Origin: Hasllibacter sp963833115
GTDB taxonomy: Bacteria > Pseudomonadota > Alphaproteobacteria > Rhodobacterales > Rhodobacteraceae
Reading direction: 5' to 3'
Length of the DNA: 64,000 nt
Assembly (NCBI GenBank): GCA_963833115.1
Contig: CAWHWS010000002.1
Coordinates: forward strand, 372,001-436,000
Shown here: positions 42,964 through 51,210 of the stretch, piece after piece
Layout: every line of letters starts with the position of its first letter
How positions within the stretch are numbered: position 1 is the stretch's first letter
Made by a program: the position numbers and the translations under genes
The notes under the pieces: model-generated
The model's input: only the letters and a program-made list of their open reading frames with translations
Told to the model about the DNA's origin: nothing
The model's database searches: none

Positions 42964-43881
42964 CTAGTCCCTCGACGAGACGAAGGCGCGCTTCACCACG
43001 AGCTGCGCGACGAGGATGGTGATGACCAGCATGACGACCGAGGCCGCCGAGGCGTAGCCGAAGTCGAAGAACTTGAAGCCCGTCCGGTAGATGAAGTAGC
43101 TGATCGTCTCGGTCCCGAAGGCCGGGCCGCCCTTGGTGATGATGAAGACGTTGGCGAACATCGTCGTGATGTCGATCCCCCGCAGGATCAGGGCGACCGC
43201 GATCACCGGCTTCATCAGGGGCAGCGACACGTTCCAGAAGATCGCGAACCAGGACGCGCCGTCGAGCCGGGCGGCCTCCTCCACCTCCTCGTCCTGGCCC
43301 TGCAGGGCGGCGACGAAGATGATGAAGAGGAACGGCGTCCACTGCCAGACGTCCGCCGCGATCAGCAGCGCCCGGCTGCCCCAGATCGAGGACTGGATCG
43401 CGAGGTTCCCATCGATCAGCCCGAGCCGCATGAGCACGTCGGCGAAGACGCGCCCGTCCAGCACCGCCAGCTTGTAGATGAAGGCGACCGCCGAGGGCAT
43501 GAACAGCATCGGCACCAGGAACGCGATCCGCCAGCCGCGCACCCACGGATCGCGGTAGGCGTGATAGGCCAGCGTCAGCGCGATCAGGCACTGCAACGTG
43601 AGGGCGATCGAGCCGATCACGAACGTGTTCCAGAGCGCGCCCCAGAACTGCGCGTCGCCCATCAGCTTGGCGTAGTTGGCGAAGCCGACCGGGTTCCATG
43701 GCCCGAACTTCACCGCGTGGAAGCTCTGCACGATGGCGTAGACGCCGGGGTAGAGCGTGATCCCGAAGAGGTAGATCACCGCCGGCGCGACCAGCAGGTA
43801 GGGGAACGCCGCCCGCATCCGCCTTGAGCGCCGCCGCCGGACGGGGCGCGCGGCCGCGCCGGGTGCCGCGAGGTCGCTCAC
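42964..43881 (-). CDS. Carbohydrate ABC transporter permease (MalF type)
   Basis: A 305-residue membrane protein with an Arg-rich cytoplasmic N-terminus (RRRRSRRMRAAFPYLLVAPA) and six predicted helices. The coupling loop is EEVEEAARLDGASWFAIFWNVSLP. GTG start at 43881. Partner of the MalG-type permease three bases downstream. Confidence 0.92.
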   Translation of the reverse strand: MSDLAAPGAAARPVRRRRSRRMRAAFPYLLVAPAVIYLFGITLYPGVYAIVQSFHAVKFGPWNPVGFANYAKLMGDAQFWGALWNTFVIGSIALTLQCLIALTLAYHAYRDPWVRGWRIAFLVPMLFMPSAVAFIYKLAVLDGRVFADVLMRLGLIDGNLAIQSSIWGSRALLIAADVWQWTPFLFIIFVAALQGQDEEVEEAARLDGASWFAIFWNVSLPLMKPVIAVALILRGIDITTMFANVFIITKGGPAFGTETISYFIYRTGFKFFDFGYASAASVVMLVITILVAQLVVKRAFVSSRD

Positions 43882-43897
43882 GCGGCGGCGCTCCGGC

Positions 43898-44638
43898 TCA
43901 CTCGGCCATCCCCGCGATCTCGCCGGCGACGGCCTCGCCCAGGTCGCGGTTGCCCTGCACCAGGAGGTGGATGCCGTCCGGGCCCACGTCCTCCTTGCCC
44001 ACGACCGTCGCCGCGTCGAAGAAGGCCGCCCCCGCCGCCTTGGCGATGGCCTCGTAGACCTCCGGCAGCGCCTCGATCTTCTCCTGCGAGCCGGCGAATA
44101 TCTCCGCCGCGCCGGGGTCGATCTCGTCGCCGAGCGGCGGCGGGCTGATGACGAGCACTCGGGGCGGCTCCTCCTCGTAGGTGTACCAGCCGAGCCCGCT
44201 GCCCCGCTGCACGATGTCGATGAGCTCGCCCATGCCCAGCCCGATCTCCAGCGGGGAGCGGTCGAGATAGGTCTTGGTGTCGTTGGTCCCGAGCATGATC
44301 ACCACGACGTCCAGCGGCGCGTGGCTCATCAGGGCGGAGTCGAGGTACTCCGCCCCGTTCATGAGGCCCGGCGCCGATCCGTCCTCCACGTTGGTCGTGC
44401 GCCCGCTCAGGCCCTCGGTCACGACGTGGTAGCCCTCGCCCAGCGCCGCCTGGAGGATCCGGGGCCAGCGGTCGGCCTCGGCGTGGCGCTCGGTCGGGGT
44501 GATCGGGTCCTTGGGCACCCAGCCCCAGGTGATGGAATCGCCGAAGACCATGACGTTGACGGGGTCCTCCGCCTCCTGGGCGGCGGCGGGGACGGCGAGC
44601 GCCGCGGCGAGCGCGGCCGTGAGGATCGTGCGGGTCAT
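43898..44638 (-). CDS. Exported SGNH/GDSL-family hydrolase
   Basis: A 246-residue esterase-like protein with a clear signal peptide (cleavage after VPAAAQ, about residue 20). SGNH blocks are FGDSITWGW (nucleophile Ser35), the Gly in GLSGRTTN, GTND, and DGIHLL with the catalytic His near 223. It lies between the solute-binding protein gene and the permease genes. A periplasmic hydrolase in a transporter operon suggests that it frees the transported molecule from an ester or acyl conjugate; this is inference. Confidence 0.87.
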   Translation of the reverse strand: MTRTILTAALAAALAVPAAAQEAEDPVNVMVFGDSITWGWVPKDPITPTERHAEADRWPRILQAALGEGYHVVTEGLSGRTTNVEDGSAPGLMNGAEYLDSALMSHAPLDVVVIMLGTNDTKTYLDRSPLEIGLGMGELIDIVQRGSGLGWYTYEEEPPRVLVISPPPLGDEIDPGAAEIFAGSQEKIEALPEVYEAIAKAAGAAFFDAATVVGKEDVGPDGIHLLVQGNRDLGEAVAGEIAGMAE

Positions 44639-44693
44639 CGGAACCTCCGGGGGCGGGGGGACGGACGGCGCGCCATGCGCCGCCCGTTCGGAT

Positions 44694-46253
44694 TCAGAAC
44701 GGCAGGTCCTTGCCCTCGCCGACATAGAGCCCCGGCGCGGCCTGGGCGTACTCGACCGGATCGGCGCCCTGGTAGAACCCGTTCTGCGACATGATCTCCC
44801 GCACCGCCGCGGCGGCGTTGTCGAGCGCCTCCTGCCCGGTGATCTGCCCGACCACGGCGCGGTTGATCTCGTTGCCGATGGCCTGCTCGATCGGGAACGC
44901 GCCCGGCAGCCGCGGCGAGCACCAGGCGTGCTCGAGGCTGTCGGACCACACCTTCGCCGGCTGGCTGACCTGCTGCAGGTTGGGGTTGGTCAGGACCGAG
45001 CGGTAGCCCGGCGCCACGCCGTTGGCGTTGGCCTCGTTCATCGCCATGATCGACGCGGTCGTGAGGAACGCCAGCATCAGGAACGCCCCCTCGGGGTTCT
45101 GCGCGCTGGCCGCGACGCAGGAGGTGGAGCCCGCGATGTTGGGCGGCGCGAAGCGGCCCCCCTCGATGCGGGGCTCGTAGATGGTCGTGAACTGATCGAC
45201 GATCTGGCTCTGGTCGGGGCGCATCGCCTGCGTGCCCGAGTCCTGCCAGGAGATGTTGGTCGCGACCTGCCCGCCGAGCCACGCGGCGCGGTTCTCGGGC
45301 CAGCCGGCACCGGCGAAGCCCTCGTTGGCATTGGGCGCCAGCGCCAGGATGATCTCCATCCCCTTCATGCCCTCGGGCCCGTTGAAGATCGGCTCCCAGC
45401 CCTCGTCGAAGAGCATCATGCCGGCCTGCGCGGCGATGTGCTCCCACGTGTAGGTCGACCAGAACCCGGGCGCGGCCATCATGCCCACGCCCGACACGCC
45501 CGGCCGCACGCGGTTCAGCTCGCCGGAGACCCGGATCAGCTCGTCATAGGTCGGGATCGTGGAGACCCGGTCGACCTCCCCGCCCAGGACCTCGCGCATG
45601 AGGTCGGTGCGGACGTGGACCATCTGCACGTCGCAGTCGAACGGAATGCCGTACATCTTGCCGTTGAAGAAGCCGTAGTTGAGCCGGTACGTATCGTAGA
45701 AGTCGTCGAGCGGCAGGTTCCACTTCTCGGCGTAGTCGTCGAGCTCGGCGAGGAAGCCGGGCGCCGCGAAATCCCCCATCCAGGGCGAGAAGAACTGCAG
45801 CGCGTCGAAGCTCGCGTTGCCCGAGATGAACTCCGTCAGCGCCTTGTCGTAGAAGCTGTCGTCGGGGATCGGCACCAGCTCGACGGTGATGCCGGAGAGC
45901 TCCTCGAACGGGGTCAGGCCCTCCGCGGCGGATTCCGCGTCGGCCGCGCCGATGGCGAAGCGCACGGTGGTGCCGCCCAGCTCGGAGCGGACCTTCTCCC
46001 AGTCGACGGTGCGGATCCAGTCCCTCGCCGGATCCCACATCCTGTCCTCGTCGGTCAGCCCGTAGAGCTCGCGGTAGTCGGCGCGCACGTACTGCTCGAT
46101 CGAGATGCGGTCGAGGACGCTCTGCGGATCGGGAAGCTGCGACTGCGCGAACGCGGGCATCGCCAGCCCGCCGCCGGCGCCGGCCGCGATCAGGCCGCCG
46201 GCCGAGCTTCGCTGCAGGAACGACCGTCTGGATAGGTGTCCGCCGATCTTCAT
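44694..46253 (-). CDS. Extracellular solute-binding protein (family 1), Tat-exported
   Basis: A 519-residue periplasmic binding protein. The N-terminus carries a twin-arginine signal (SRRSFLQRSSAGG, cleavage near AFAQ). The body has MalE-type features (ALTEFISGNASFDALQFF, GKMYGIPFDCDVQMVHVRTDL, GEGKDLPF at the end). It is larger than most sugar-binding proteins (about 400 residues). It is the first gene of the leftward operon and presumably sets specificity for the transporter. Confidence 0.9.
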   Translation of the reverse strand: MKIGGHLSRRSFLQRSSAGGLIAAGAGGGLAMPAFAQSQLPDPQSVLDRISIEQYVRADYRELYGLTDEDRMWDPARDWIRTVDWEKVRSELGGTTVRFAIGAADAESAAEGLTPFEELSGITVELVPIPDDSFYDKALTEFISGNASFDALQFFSPWMGDFAAPGFLAELDDYAEKWNLPLDDFYDTYRLNYGFFNGKMYGIPFDCDVQMVHVRTDLMREVLGGEVDRVSTIPTYDELIRVSGELNRVRPGVSGVGMMAAPGFWSTYTWEHIAAQAGMMLFDEGWEPIFNGPEGMKGMEIILALAPNANEGFAGAGWPENRAAWLGGQVATNISWQDSGTQAMRPDQSQIVDQFTTIYEPRIEGGRFAPPNIAGSTSCVAASAQNPEGAFLMLAFLTTASIMAMNEANANGVAPGYRSVLTNPNLQQVSQPAKVWSDSLEHAWCSPRLPGAFPIEQAIGNEINRAVVGQITGQEALDNAAAAVREIMSQNGFYQGADPVEYAQAAPGLYVGEGKDLPF

Positions 46254-46318
46254 GATGTGGTTCCTCCCTTGGATCCGACGCCGTCCGATCCCGCCCGGAT
46301 CGTGATGCCCGGTGCGGC

Positions 46319-46456
46319 GTGAACATATGGACTGCTCCCGTCACGTTTGTACGCCGCCGGCATCCTGTCAAGCGATGGATACGCCGCGCTGCGGCGAGAC
46401 CGTCGCGGGGCGCCGGCGATCATGACCGCTGGACGGTGAACAATTGCGTTGGTACG
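46319..46456. promoter_or_regulatory. Divergent control region with repeated motifs (candidate SorC operator)
   Basis: The 251-bp region between the divergent binding-protein and SAF-oxidoreductase genes contains two similar blocks: GTGAACATATG (46319-46329) with CGTTTGTACG (46344-46353), and GTGAACAATTG (46436-46446) with CGTTGGTACG (46447-46456). Such paired sites near both promoters would suit the SorC regulator encoded at the end of the rightward operon. Spacing differs between blocks, so this remains a candidate. Confidence 0.4.
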
Positions 46457-46504
46457 ACTGCAAGGGTTCAGGACCACCGGGACGCCGCCCAACGGAGGAG
46501 CGCC

Positions 46505-47836
46505 ATGTCATCCAACGTCGCCCTGACCGGGCTCGCCCGCGACCTCGCGGCCCGTGCGGATGCCGGACGGCCGGTGCGGATCGGCCTCGTCGGCTCGGGC
46601 GAGATGGGGACCGACATCGTCACCCGCGCCGGGCTGATGGACGGGGTCGAGGTCGCCGCCATCGCCGACATCGACCCCGCCGCCGCGCATCGCGCGGTGG
46701 AGATCGCGCGGCGCGCGGGGGGGTGCAGCCGCGACGCGCCGGACGCGGGCGCCGTGAACGCCGCGATCGAGGCCGGGCTGACCGCCGTGACGACCGCCGA
46801 CGCGATGCTGGACTCCGGCCTGATCGACGTGGTGATCGACGCGACCGGCGTGCCCGCGGTCGGCGCCGAGATCGGGCTCGCGGCGATGGAGCGGGGCAAG
46901 CACCTGGTGATGATGAACGTCGAGGCCGACGTGACCATCGGCGTCTATCTCGCGGCCGAGGCCGAGCGCCTGGGCGTGGTCTACTCCCTCGGCGCGGGCG
47001 ACGAGCCGTCCTCCTGCATGGAGCTGATCGAGTTCGCCTCCGCGATGGGCCATCGCATCGTGTGTGCGGGCAAGGGCAAGAACAATCCCCTGAACTTCGA
47101 CGCCCTGCCGGACGACTACGCCGACGAGGCCGCCGCCCGGCACATGAACCCCCGGATGCTGGTGGAGTTCGTGGACGGATCGAAGACGATGGTGGAGATG
47201 GTCGCCATCGCCAACGCGACCGGGCTGGTCCCCGACGTGGACGGCATGCACGGCCCCGCCGCCGGGCCGAAGGACCTGTCCCGCGTGCTGGTCCCAGAGC
47301 GGGACGGCGGCATCCTGTCGGGCGCCGGCCGGGTGGACTACTCGGTGGGCCAGGGCCTCGCGCCCGGCGTCTTCGTCGTGATCGAGGCGGAGCATCCTCG
47401 CATCCGCGAGCGCCTGCGCGACCTCAAGATGGGCGACGGGCCCTACTTCACGTTCATCCGCCCCTACCACCTGACCTCCCTGGAGGTTCCCCTGACCTGC
47501 GCGCGCGCGGTGCTCCACGGCCGCGCGGACATGGTGCCGATGGCGCGGCCGGTGGCCGAGGTCGCGGCCGTCGCCAAGCGCGACCTCGCCCCCGGCGACA
47601 CGCTCGACCTGCTCGGCGAGTACACCTACCGCGCCTGGGCGATGGAGGCCGGCCGCGCGCGCGGCCTCGGCGCGCGGCCGGCGGGGCTCCTGCCCGGCTG
47701 CACCGTGACGGCGGCGATCGCGAAGGGCGAGCTCCTGACGGACCGCAACACCGCCCTGCCCCCGGGCTCGCGCATCGCCGCCCTGCGCGCCCGCCAGGAC
47801 GCCATGGTGCACGGCCGGGAGCCCGCCCATGCCTGA
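46505..47836 (+). CDS. NAD(P)-binding oxidoreductase with SAF domain (homoserine-dehydrogenase-like)
   Basis: A 443-residue protein. The N-terminal Rossmann domain shows IGLVGSGEMGTDIVTR and a dehydrogenase-like middle (GKHLVMMNVEADVTIG, YSLGAGDEPSSCMELIEFA). The C-terminal SAF-type domain is about 340-430 (ARPVAEVAAVAKRDLAPGDTLD, ITDRNT-like LLTDRNTALP). Such proteins recur in catabolic clusters but few have a known reaction; oxidation of a branched or deoxy polyol acid is plausible. AGGAG precedes the ATG at 46505. Overlaps the next gene by eight bases. Confidence 0.8.
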   Translation: MSSNVALTGLARDLAARADAGRPVRIGLVGSGEMGTDIVTRAGLMDGVEVAAIADIDPAAAHRAVEIARRAGGCSRDAPDAGAVNAAIEAGLTAVTTADAMLDSGLIDVVIDATGVPAVGAEIGLAAMERGKHLVMMNVEADVTIGVYLAAEAERLGVVYSLGAGDEPSSCMELIEFASAMGHRIVCAGKGKNNPLNFDALPDDYADEAAARHMNPRMLVEFVDGSKTMVEMVAIANATGLVPDVDGMHGPAAGPKDLSRVLVPERDGGILSGAGRVDYSVGQGLAPGVFVVIEAEHPRIRERLRDLKMGDGPYFTFIRPYHLTSLEVPLTCARAVLHGRADMVPMARPVAEVAAVAKRDLAPGDTLDLLGEYTYRAWAMEAGRARGLGARPAGLLPGCTVTAAIAKGELLTDRNTALPPGSRIAALRARQDAMVHGREPAHA

Positions 47837-48839
47837 CGGCCCCGACGCCAACCTGCCCTACGCGGTCCGCGCCTACGCGCCCGAGCGGCTGGTGGAGGCC
47901 CTGCGCCGGATGCGCCTCATCCGCGCCTTCGAGGAGGGCGCCGAGGAGAGCTACACGCGCGGCCTGATCCACGGGACCATGCACCTGAGCATCGGCCAGG
48001 AGGCGTCGGCGGTCGGCTCGTGCATGGCGCTGACGGACGAGGACAAGATCACCTCGACCCATCGGGGCCACGGGCACTGCATCGCCAAGGGCGCCGACCT
48101 CGGCCGGATGTTCGCGGAGTTCTTCGGCAAGGAGACGGGCTATTGCAGGGGCCGGGGCGGCTCGATGCACATCGCCGACGTGGCCAAGGGCAATCTCGGC
48201 GCCAACGGCATCGTCGGCGGCGGCCTGCCCATCGCGGTCGGGGCCGCGCTCTCGGCCAGGCGGCTCGGGACGGGGGCGGTCACGGTCTGCTTCTTCGGCG
48301 ACGGGGCGGGCAACGAGGGCGCGTTCCACGAGGCGCTGAACATGGCGTCGATCTGGCGGCTGCCGGTCGTCTTCGTCTGCGAGAACAACCTCTACGGCAT
48401 GTCCACGTCGACCGAGCGTTCGACCGCGGTGCGCCATGTCGCCGACCGGGCCGCCGCGTACTCGATGCCGGGCGTCACCGTCGACGGCAACGACTTCTCG
48501 GCCGTGACCGAGGCCGTCGACGCCGCCGTCGCCCGCGCGCGGGCCGGCGACGGGCCGAGCCTGGTCGAGAACCTGACCTATCGCTGGCGCGGGCACTCCA
48601 AGTCCGACCGCAACCGCTACCGAACCAAGGAGGAGATCGCCGAATGGCAGGGGCGCGACCCCATCGCGCGGATGACGGACATGCTGCGCGCCCACGGGAT
48701 CGTCGATGACGACGCCGTGGCCGGGATCGAGGCCGAGGTGGCCGAGACGGTCGCCGCCGCCATCGCCTTCGCGAAGGACAGCCCCGCGCCCGACACCGCC
48801 GAGGCCGCGCGCGACGTCGACACCGGGGCGGCCGCGTGA
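47829..48839 (+). CDS. acoA: TPP-dependent dehydrogenase E1 alpha subunit (acetoin dehydrogenase-like)
   Basis: A 336-residue E1-alpha chain. The TPP/Mg motif is visible as FFGDGAGNEGAFHEALNMASIWRLPVVFVCENN. GRGGSMHI and STHRGHGHCIAKGAD are typical of acetoin/pyruvate dehydrogenase E1. Length and lack of a long N-terminal extension fit AcoA. The ATG at 47829 overlaps the SAF-protein gene. In the acetoin complex E1 decarboxylates nothing but cleaves an acyloin, giving an acetyl unit and an aldehyde. Confidence 0.88.
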   Translation: MPDGPDANLPYAVRAYAPERLVEALRRMRLIRAFEEGAEESYTRGLIHGTMHLSIGQEASAVGSCMALTDEDKITSTHRGHGHCIAKGADLGRMFAEFFGKETGYCRGRGGSMHIADVAKGNLGANGIVGGGLPIAVGAALSARRLGTGAVTVCFFGDGAGNEGAFHEALNMASIWRLPVVFVCENNLYGMSTSTERSTAVRHVADRAAAYSMPGVTVDGNDFSAVTEAVDAAVARARAGDGPSLVENLTYRWRGHSKSDRNRYRTKEEIAEWQGRDPIARMTDMLRAHGIVDDDAVAGIEAEVAETVAAAIAFAKDSPAPDTAEAARDVDTGAAA

Positions 48840-49846
48840 ACGCGCCCGCCGGGGCGATGCTCCGCGAGCTGAGCTATGCCGAGGCGATCCGCGAGGCGAT
48901 GGACATCGCGCTCGGCGAGGACCCGCGCGTGATCCTGATGGGCGAGGACATCGGCGTCTACGGCGGCGCCTTCGGCGTGACCGGCGACCTGGTGGCCAAG
49001 TACGGCGAGGAGCGGGTGATGGACACGCCCATCTCCGAGCTGGGCGGCGCCGGGGTGGCGGTGGGCGCGGCGCTCACGGGGCTGCGCCCGATCTTCGAGT
49101 TCCAGTTCTCCGACTTCGCGGCGCTGGCGATGGAGCAGATCGTCAACCAGGCCGCCAAGCTGCGCTACATGCTGGGCGGCGCGGTGTCCGTGCCCCTGGT
49201 GATGCGCTTTCCGGCCGGGTCCGGGACCGGCGCGGCCGCGCAGCATTCCCAGAGCCTCGAGGCGTGGTTCGGCCACGTGCCGGGCCTGAAGGTGGTGCAG
49301 CCCTCCACCCCCGAGGACGCCAAGGGCCTCCTGCTGGCCGCGCTGGACGATCCCGACCCGGTGATGATCTTCGAGCACAAGATCCTCTACAAGATGCGCG
49401 GCCCCGTGCCCGAGGGGCGCTACGTGACGCCCATCGGCCGCGCGGCGGTGCGGCGCGAGGGGCGGGATCTGACGATCGTGGCCACCGCGATCATGGTGCA
49501 CAAGGCGCTGGAGGCCGCCGGCACGCTGGCCGAGGACGGCATCGAGGCCGAGGTGATCGACCTGCGCACCGTGCGCCCGATGGACCGGGAGACGGTGCTG
49601 GCCTCGGTCCGTCGCACGGGCCGTCTGCTCGTGGTCTACGAGGGGGTCAAGACGCTGGGCGTGGGCGCCGAGGTCAGCGCGATGGTCGCCGAGAGCGACG
49701 CGTTCGACTTCCTCGACGCGCCCATCGTGCGGCTCGGCGGGGCCGAGAGCCCGATCCCCTACAATCCCGAGCTCGAGCGCGCGGTCGTCCCGCAGGTGCC
49801 GGACATCCTCGAGGCCGCGCGGGCCTTGGCACGGGGCCGCGTCTGA
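48836..49846 (+). CDS. acoB: TPP-dependent dehydrogenase E1 beta subunit (acetoin dehydrogenase-like)
   Basis: A 336-residue transketolase-type E1-beta chain. Seen are YAEAIREAMDIALGEDPRVILMGEDIG, the glutamate that activates TPP in DTPISE, MRFPAGSGTGAAAQHSQSLEAWF, and a C-terminal VVYEGVKTLGVGAE. GTG start overlaps the stop of the alpha-subunit gene (GTGA). Confidence 0.88.
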   Translation: MNAPAGAMLRELSYAEAIREAMDIALGEDPRVILMGEDIGVYGGAFGVTGDLVAKYGEERVMDTPISELGGAGVAVGAALTGLRPIFEFQFSDFAALAMEQIVNQAAKLRYMLGGAVSVPLVMRFPAGSGTGAAAQHSQSLEAWFGHVPGLKVVQPSTPEDAKGLLLAALDDPDPVMIFEHKILYKMRGPVPEGRYVTPIGRAAVRREGRDLTIVATAIMVHKALEAAGTLAEDGIEAEVIDLRTVRPMDRETVLASVRRTGRLLVVYEGVKTLGVGAEVSAMVAESDAFDFLDAPIVRLGGAESPIPYNPELERAVVPQVPDILEAARALARGRV

Positions 49847-51198
49847 TGCCGACCGAGGTCATCATGCCCAAGGTCGACATGGACATGGCGACCGGCCGCA
49901 TCGTGGCCTGGCATTGCGAGGACGGGGCGCCGGTGGAGAAGGGCATGCCCCTCTTCGACATCGAGACCGACAAGGCCGCGATGGAGATCGAGGCGCCCGC
50001 GAGCGGGCTGCTCCGCCACCGCGTCCCAGAAGGGACCGAGCGGCCCATCGGCGCGCCGGTCGCCTGGCTCTACGCGCCGGACGAGCCGGTCGGAGACGCG
50101 CCGCCGGATGGCGAGGGGGCCGCGGCCGGCCCCGGACCGTCGCGGAGCGGCGCCCGGCCCGGCGGCGCGCCGGCCGACGATGCCCTGGCGGATGCGGGGA
50201 CGGCCGCGCCCCCGGTCGCGGACGGGCCGACCTCGTCCCATCCGCCGGACCGCCCGCGCGCCACGCCCAGAGCCAGGCGCCGCGCCCGGGAGGCGGGGAT
50301 CGACCTCGCGGGGCTGCCTGGCACGGGCCCGAGGGGGCGCGTCCAGGCGCGCGACGTCCCCGGCGCCCGGCACGAGGATCCCGAGGCGACCGAAGGCCGG
50401 AGGTCCCGGGCGCGCGCGCCCGCGGCCCCCGCCGGGACGCCGGCCGCGGACGGTCCCCTGCGCGTCCTCCGCAGCGGCGCCGGCACCGGCACGCCCGTCG
50501 TCCTGCTGCACGGGTTCGCCTCCGACGCCGCCATCTGGACGCCCCTGGAGGAGCACCTCGACCGCCCCCCCCTGATCCGGATCGAGCTGCCGGGCCATGG
50601 CGGCTCGCCGCGCCGCGCCCCGGCGACCTTCGCGGCCCTGGCCAAGGCGCTGCGCGAGGCCTTCGACGACCTGCACCTCGAGGCCGCGCACCTGGTCGGG
50701 CACAGCCTGGGCGGCGCCCTCGCCCTCGCGATCGCCGACACCCGTCCCAGGTGCGTCCGCAGCGTCAGCCTGATCGCGCCCGCCGGGCTGGGCCCGCAGG
50801 TCAACGGCGAGGCGCTGTCGGGCATCTGCCGCGCCGCCCGGGCCGAGAGCCTCGCGCCCTGGCTGCGCGTGCTGGTCGCCGACGAGCGGATCGTGACCGA
50901 CGGCTACGCCCGGGCCGCCATGGCCGCACGGCGCGATCCGGACCTGCGCGCGGCGCAGGCCGCCATGGCGGACGCGCTCTTCCCCGACGGCGTCCAGGCC
51001 TTCGACCTCCGCGCCGCCCTGCGCCGGCTGGAGGTGCCGTCCCGCATCGTCTGGGGGAAACGCGACCGGATCCTGCCATGGCGGCAGGCCCTGTGCGCGG
51101 GCGGCGGCACCGCGCTGCACCTCTTCGAGGGGATCGGGCACATGCCGCAGATCGAGGCGCCGGAGGCGATCGGCCGCCTCCTCGCGGCCGGATTCTGA
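49846..51198 (+). CDS. acoC: Lipoyl-domain/alpha-beta-hydrolase E2-like protein (AcoC type)
   Basis: A 450-residue fusion. A lipoyl domain occupies 1-78 with lipoyl lysine K43 in ETDKAAM. A Pro/Ala linker leads to a peripheral-subunit-binding domain (about 138-172, ATPRARRRAREAGIDLAGLPGTGPRGRV). An alpha/beta hydrolase fills 205-450 with oxyanion LHGF, nucleophile Ser287 in GHSLGG, Asp near 402 (KRDRILP) and His432 (GIGHMPQ). This is the arrangement of AcoC in acetoin dehydrogenase complexes, not a classical E2 acyltransferase. The E3 subunit gene is not nearby. Its start overlaps acoB by one base. Confidence 0.87.
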   Translation: MPTEVIMPKVDMDMATGRIVAWHCEDGAPVEKGMPLFDIETDKAAMEIEAPASGLLRHRVPEGTERPIGAPVAWLYAPDEPVGDAPPDGEGAAAGPGPSRSGARPGGAPADDALADAGTAAPPVADGPTSSHPPDRPRATPRARRRAREAGIDLAGLPGTGPRGRVQARDVPGARHEDPEATEGRRSRARAPAAPAGTPAADGPLRVLRSGAGTGTPVVLLHGFASDAAIWTPLEEHLDRPPLIRIELPGHGGSPRRAPATFAALAKALREAFDDLHLEAAHLVGHSLGGALALAIADTRPRCVRSVSLIAPAGLGPQVNGEALSGICRAARAESLAPWLRVLVADERIVTDGYARAAMAARRDPDLRAAQAAMADALFPDGVQAFDLRAALRRLEVPSRIVWGKRDRILPWRQALCAGGGTALHLFEGIGHMPQIEAPEAIGRLLAAGF

Positions 51199-51210
51199 GG
51201 CGGACGGCCC

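Noticed and set aside
49846..51198. Classical pyruvate dehydrogenase E2 acyltransferase
   Set aside because: The C-terminal part is an alpha/beta hydrolase (LHGF, GHSLGG), with no DHxxxDG acyltransferase motif.
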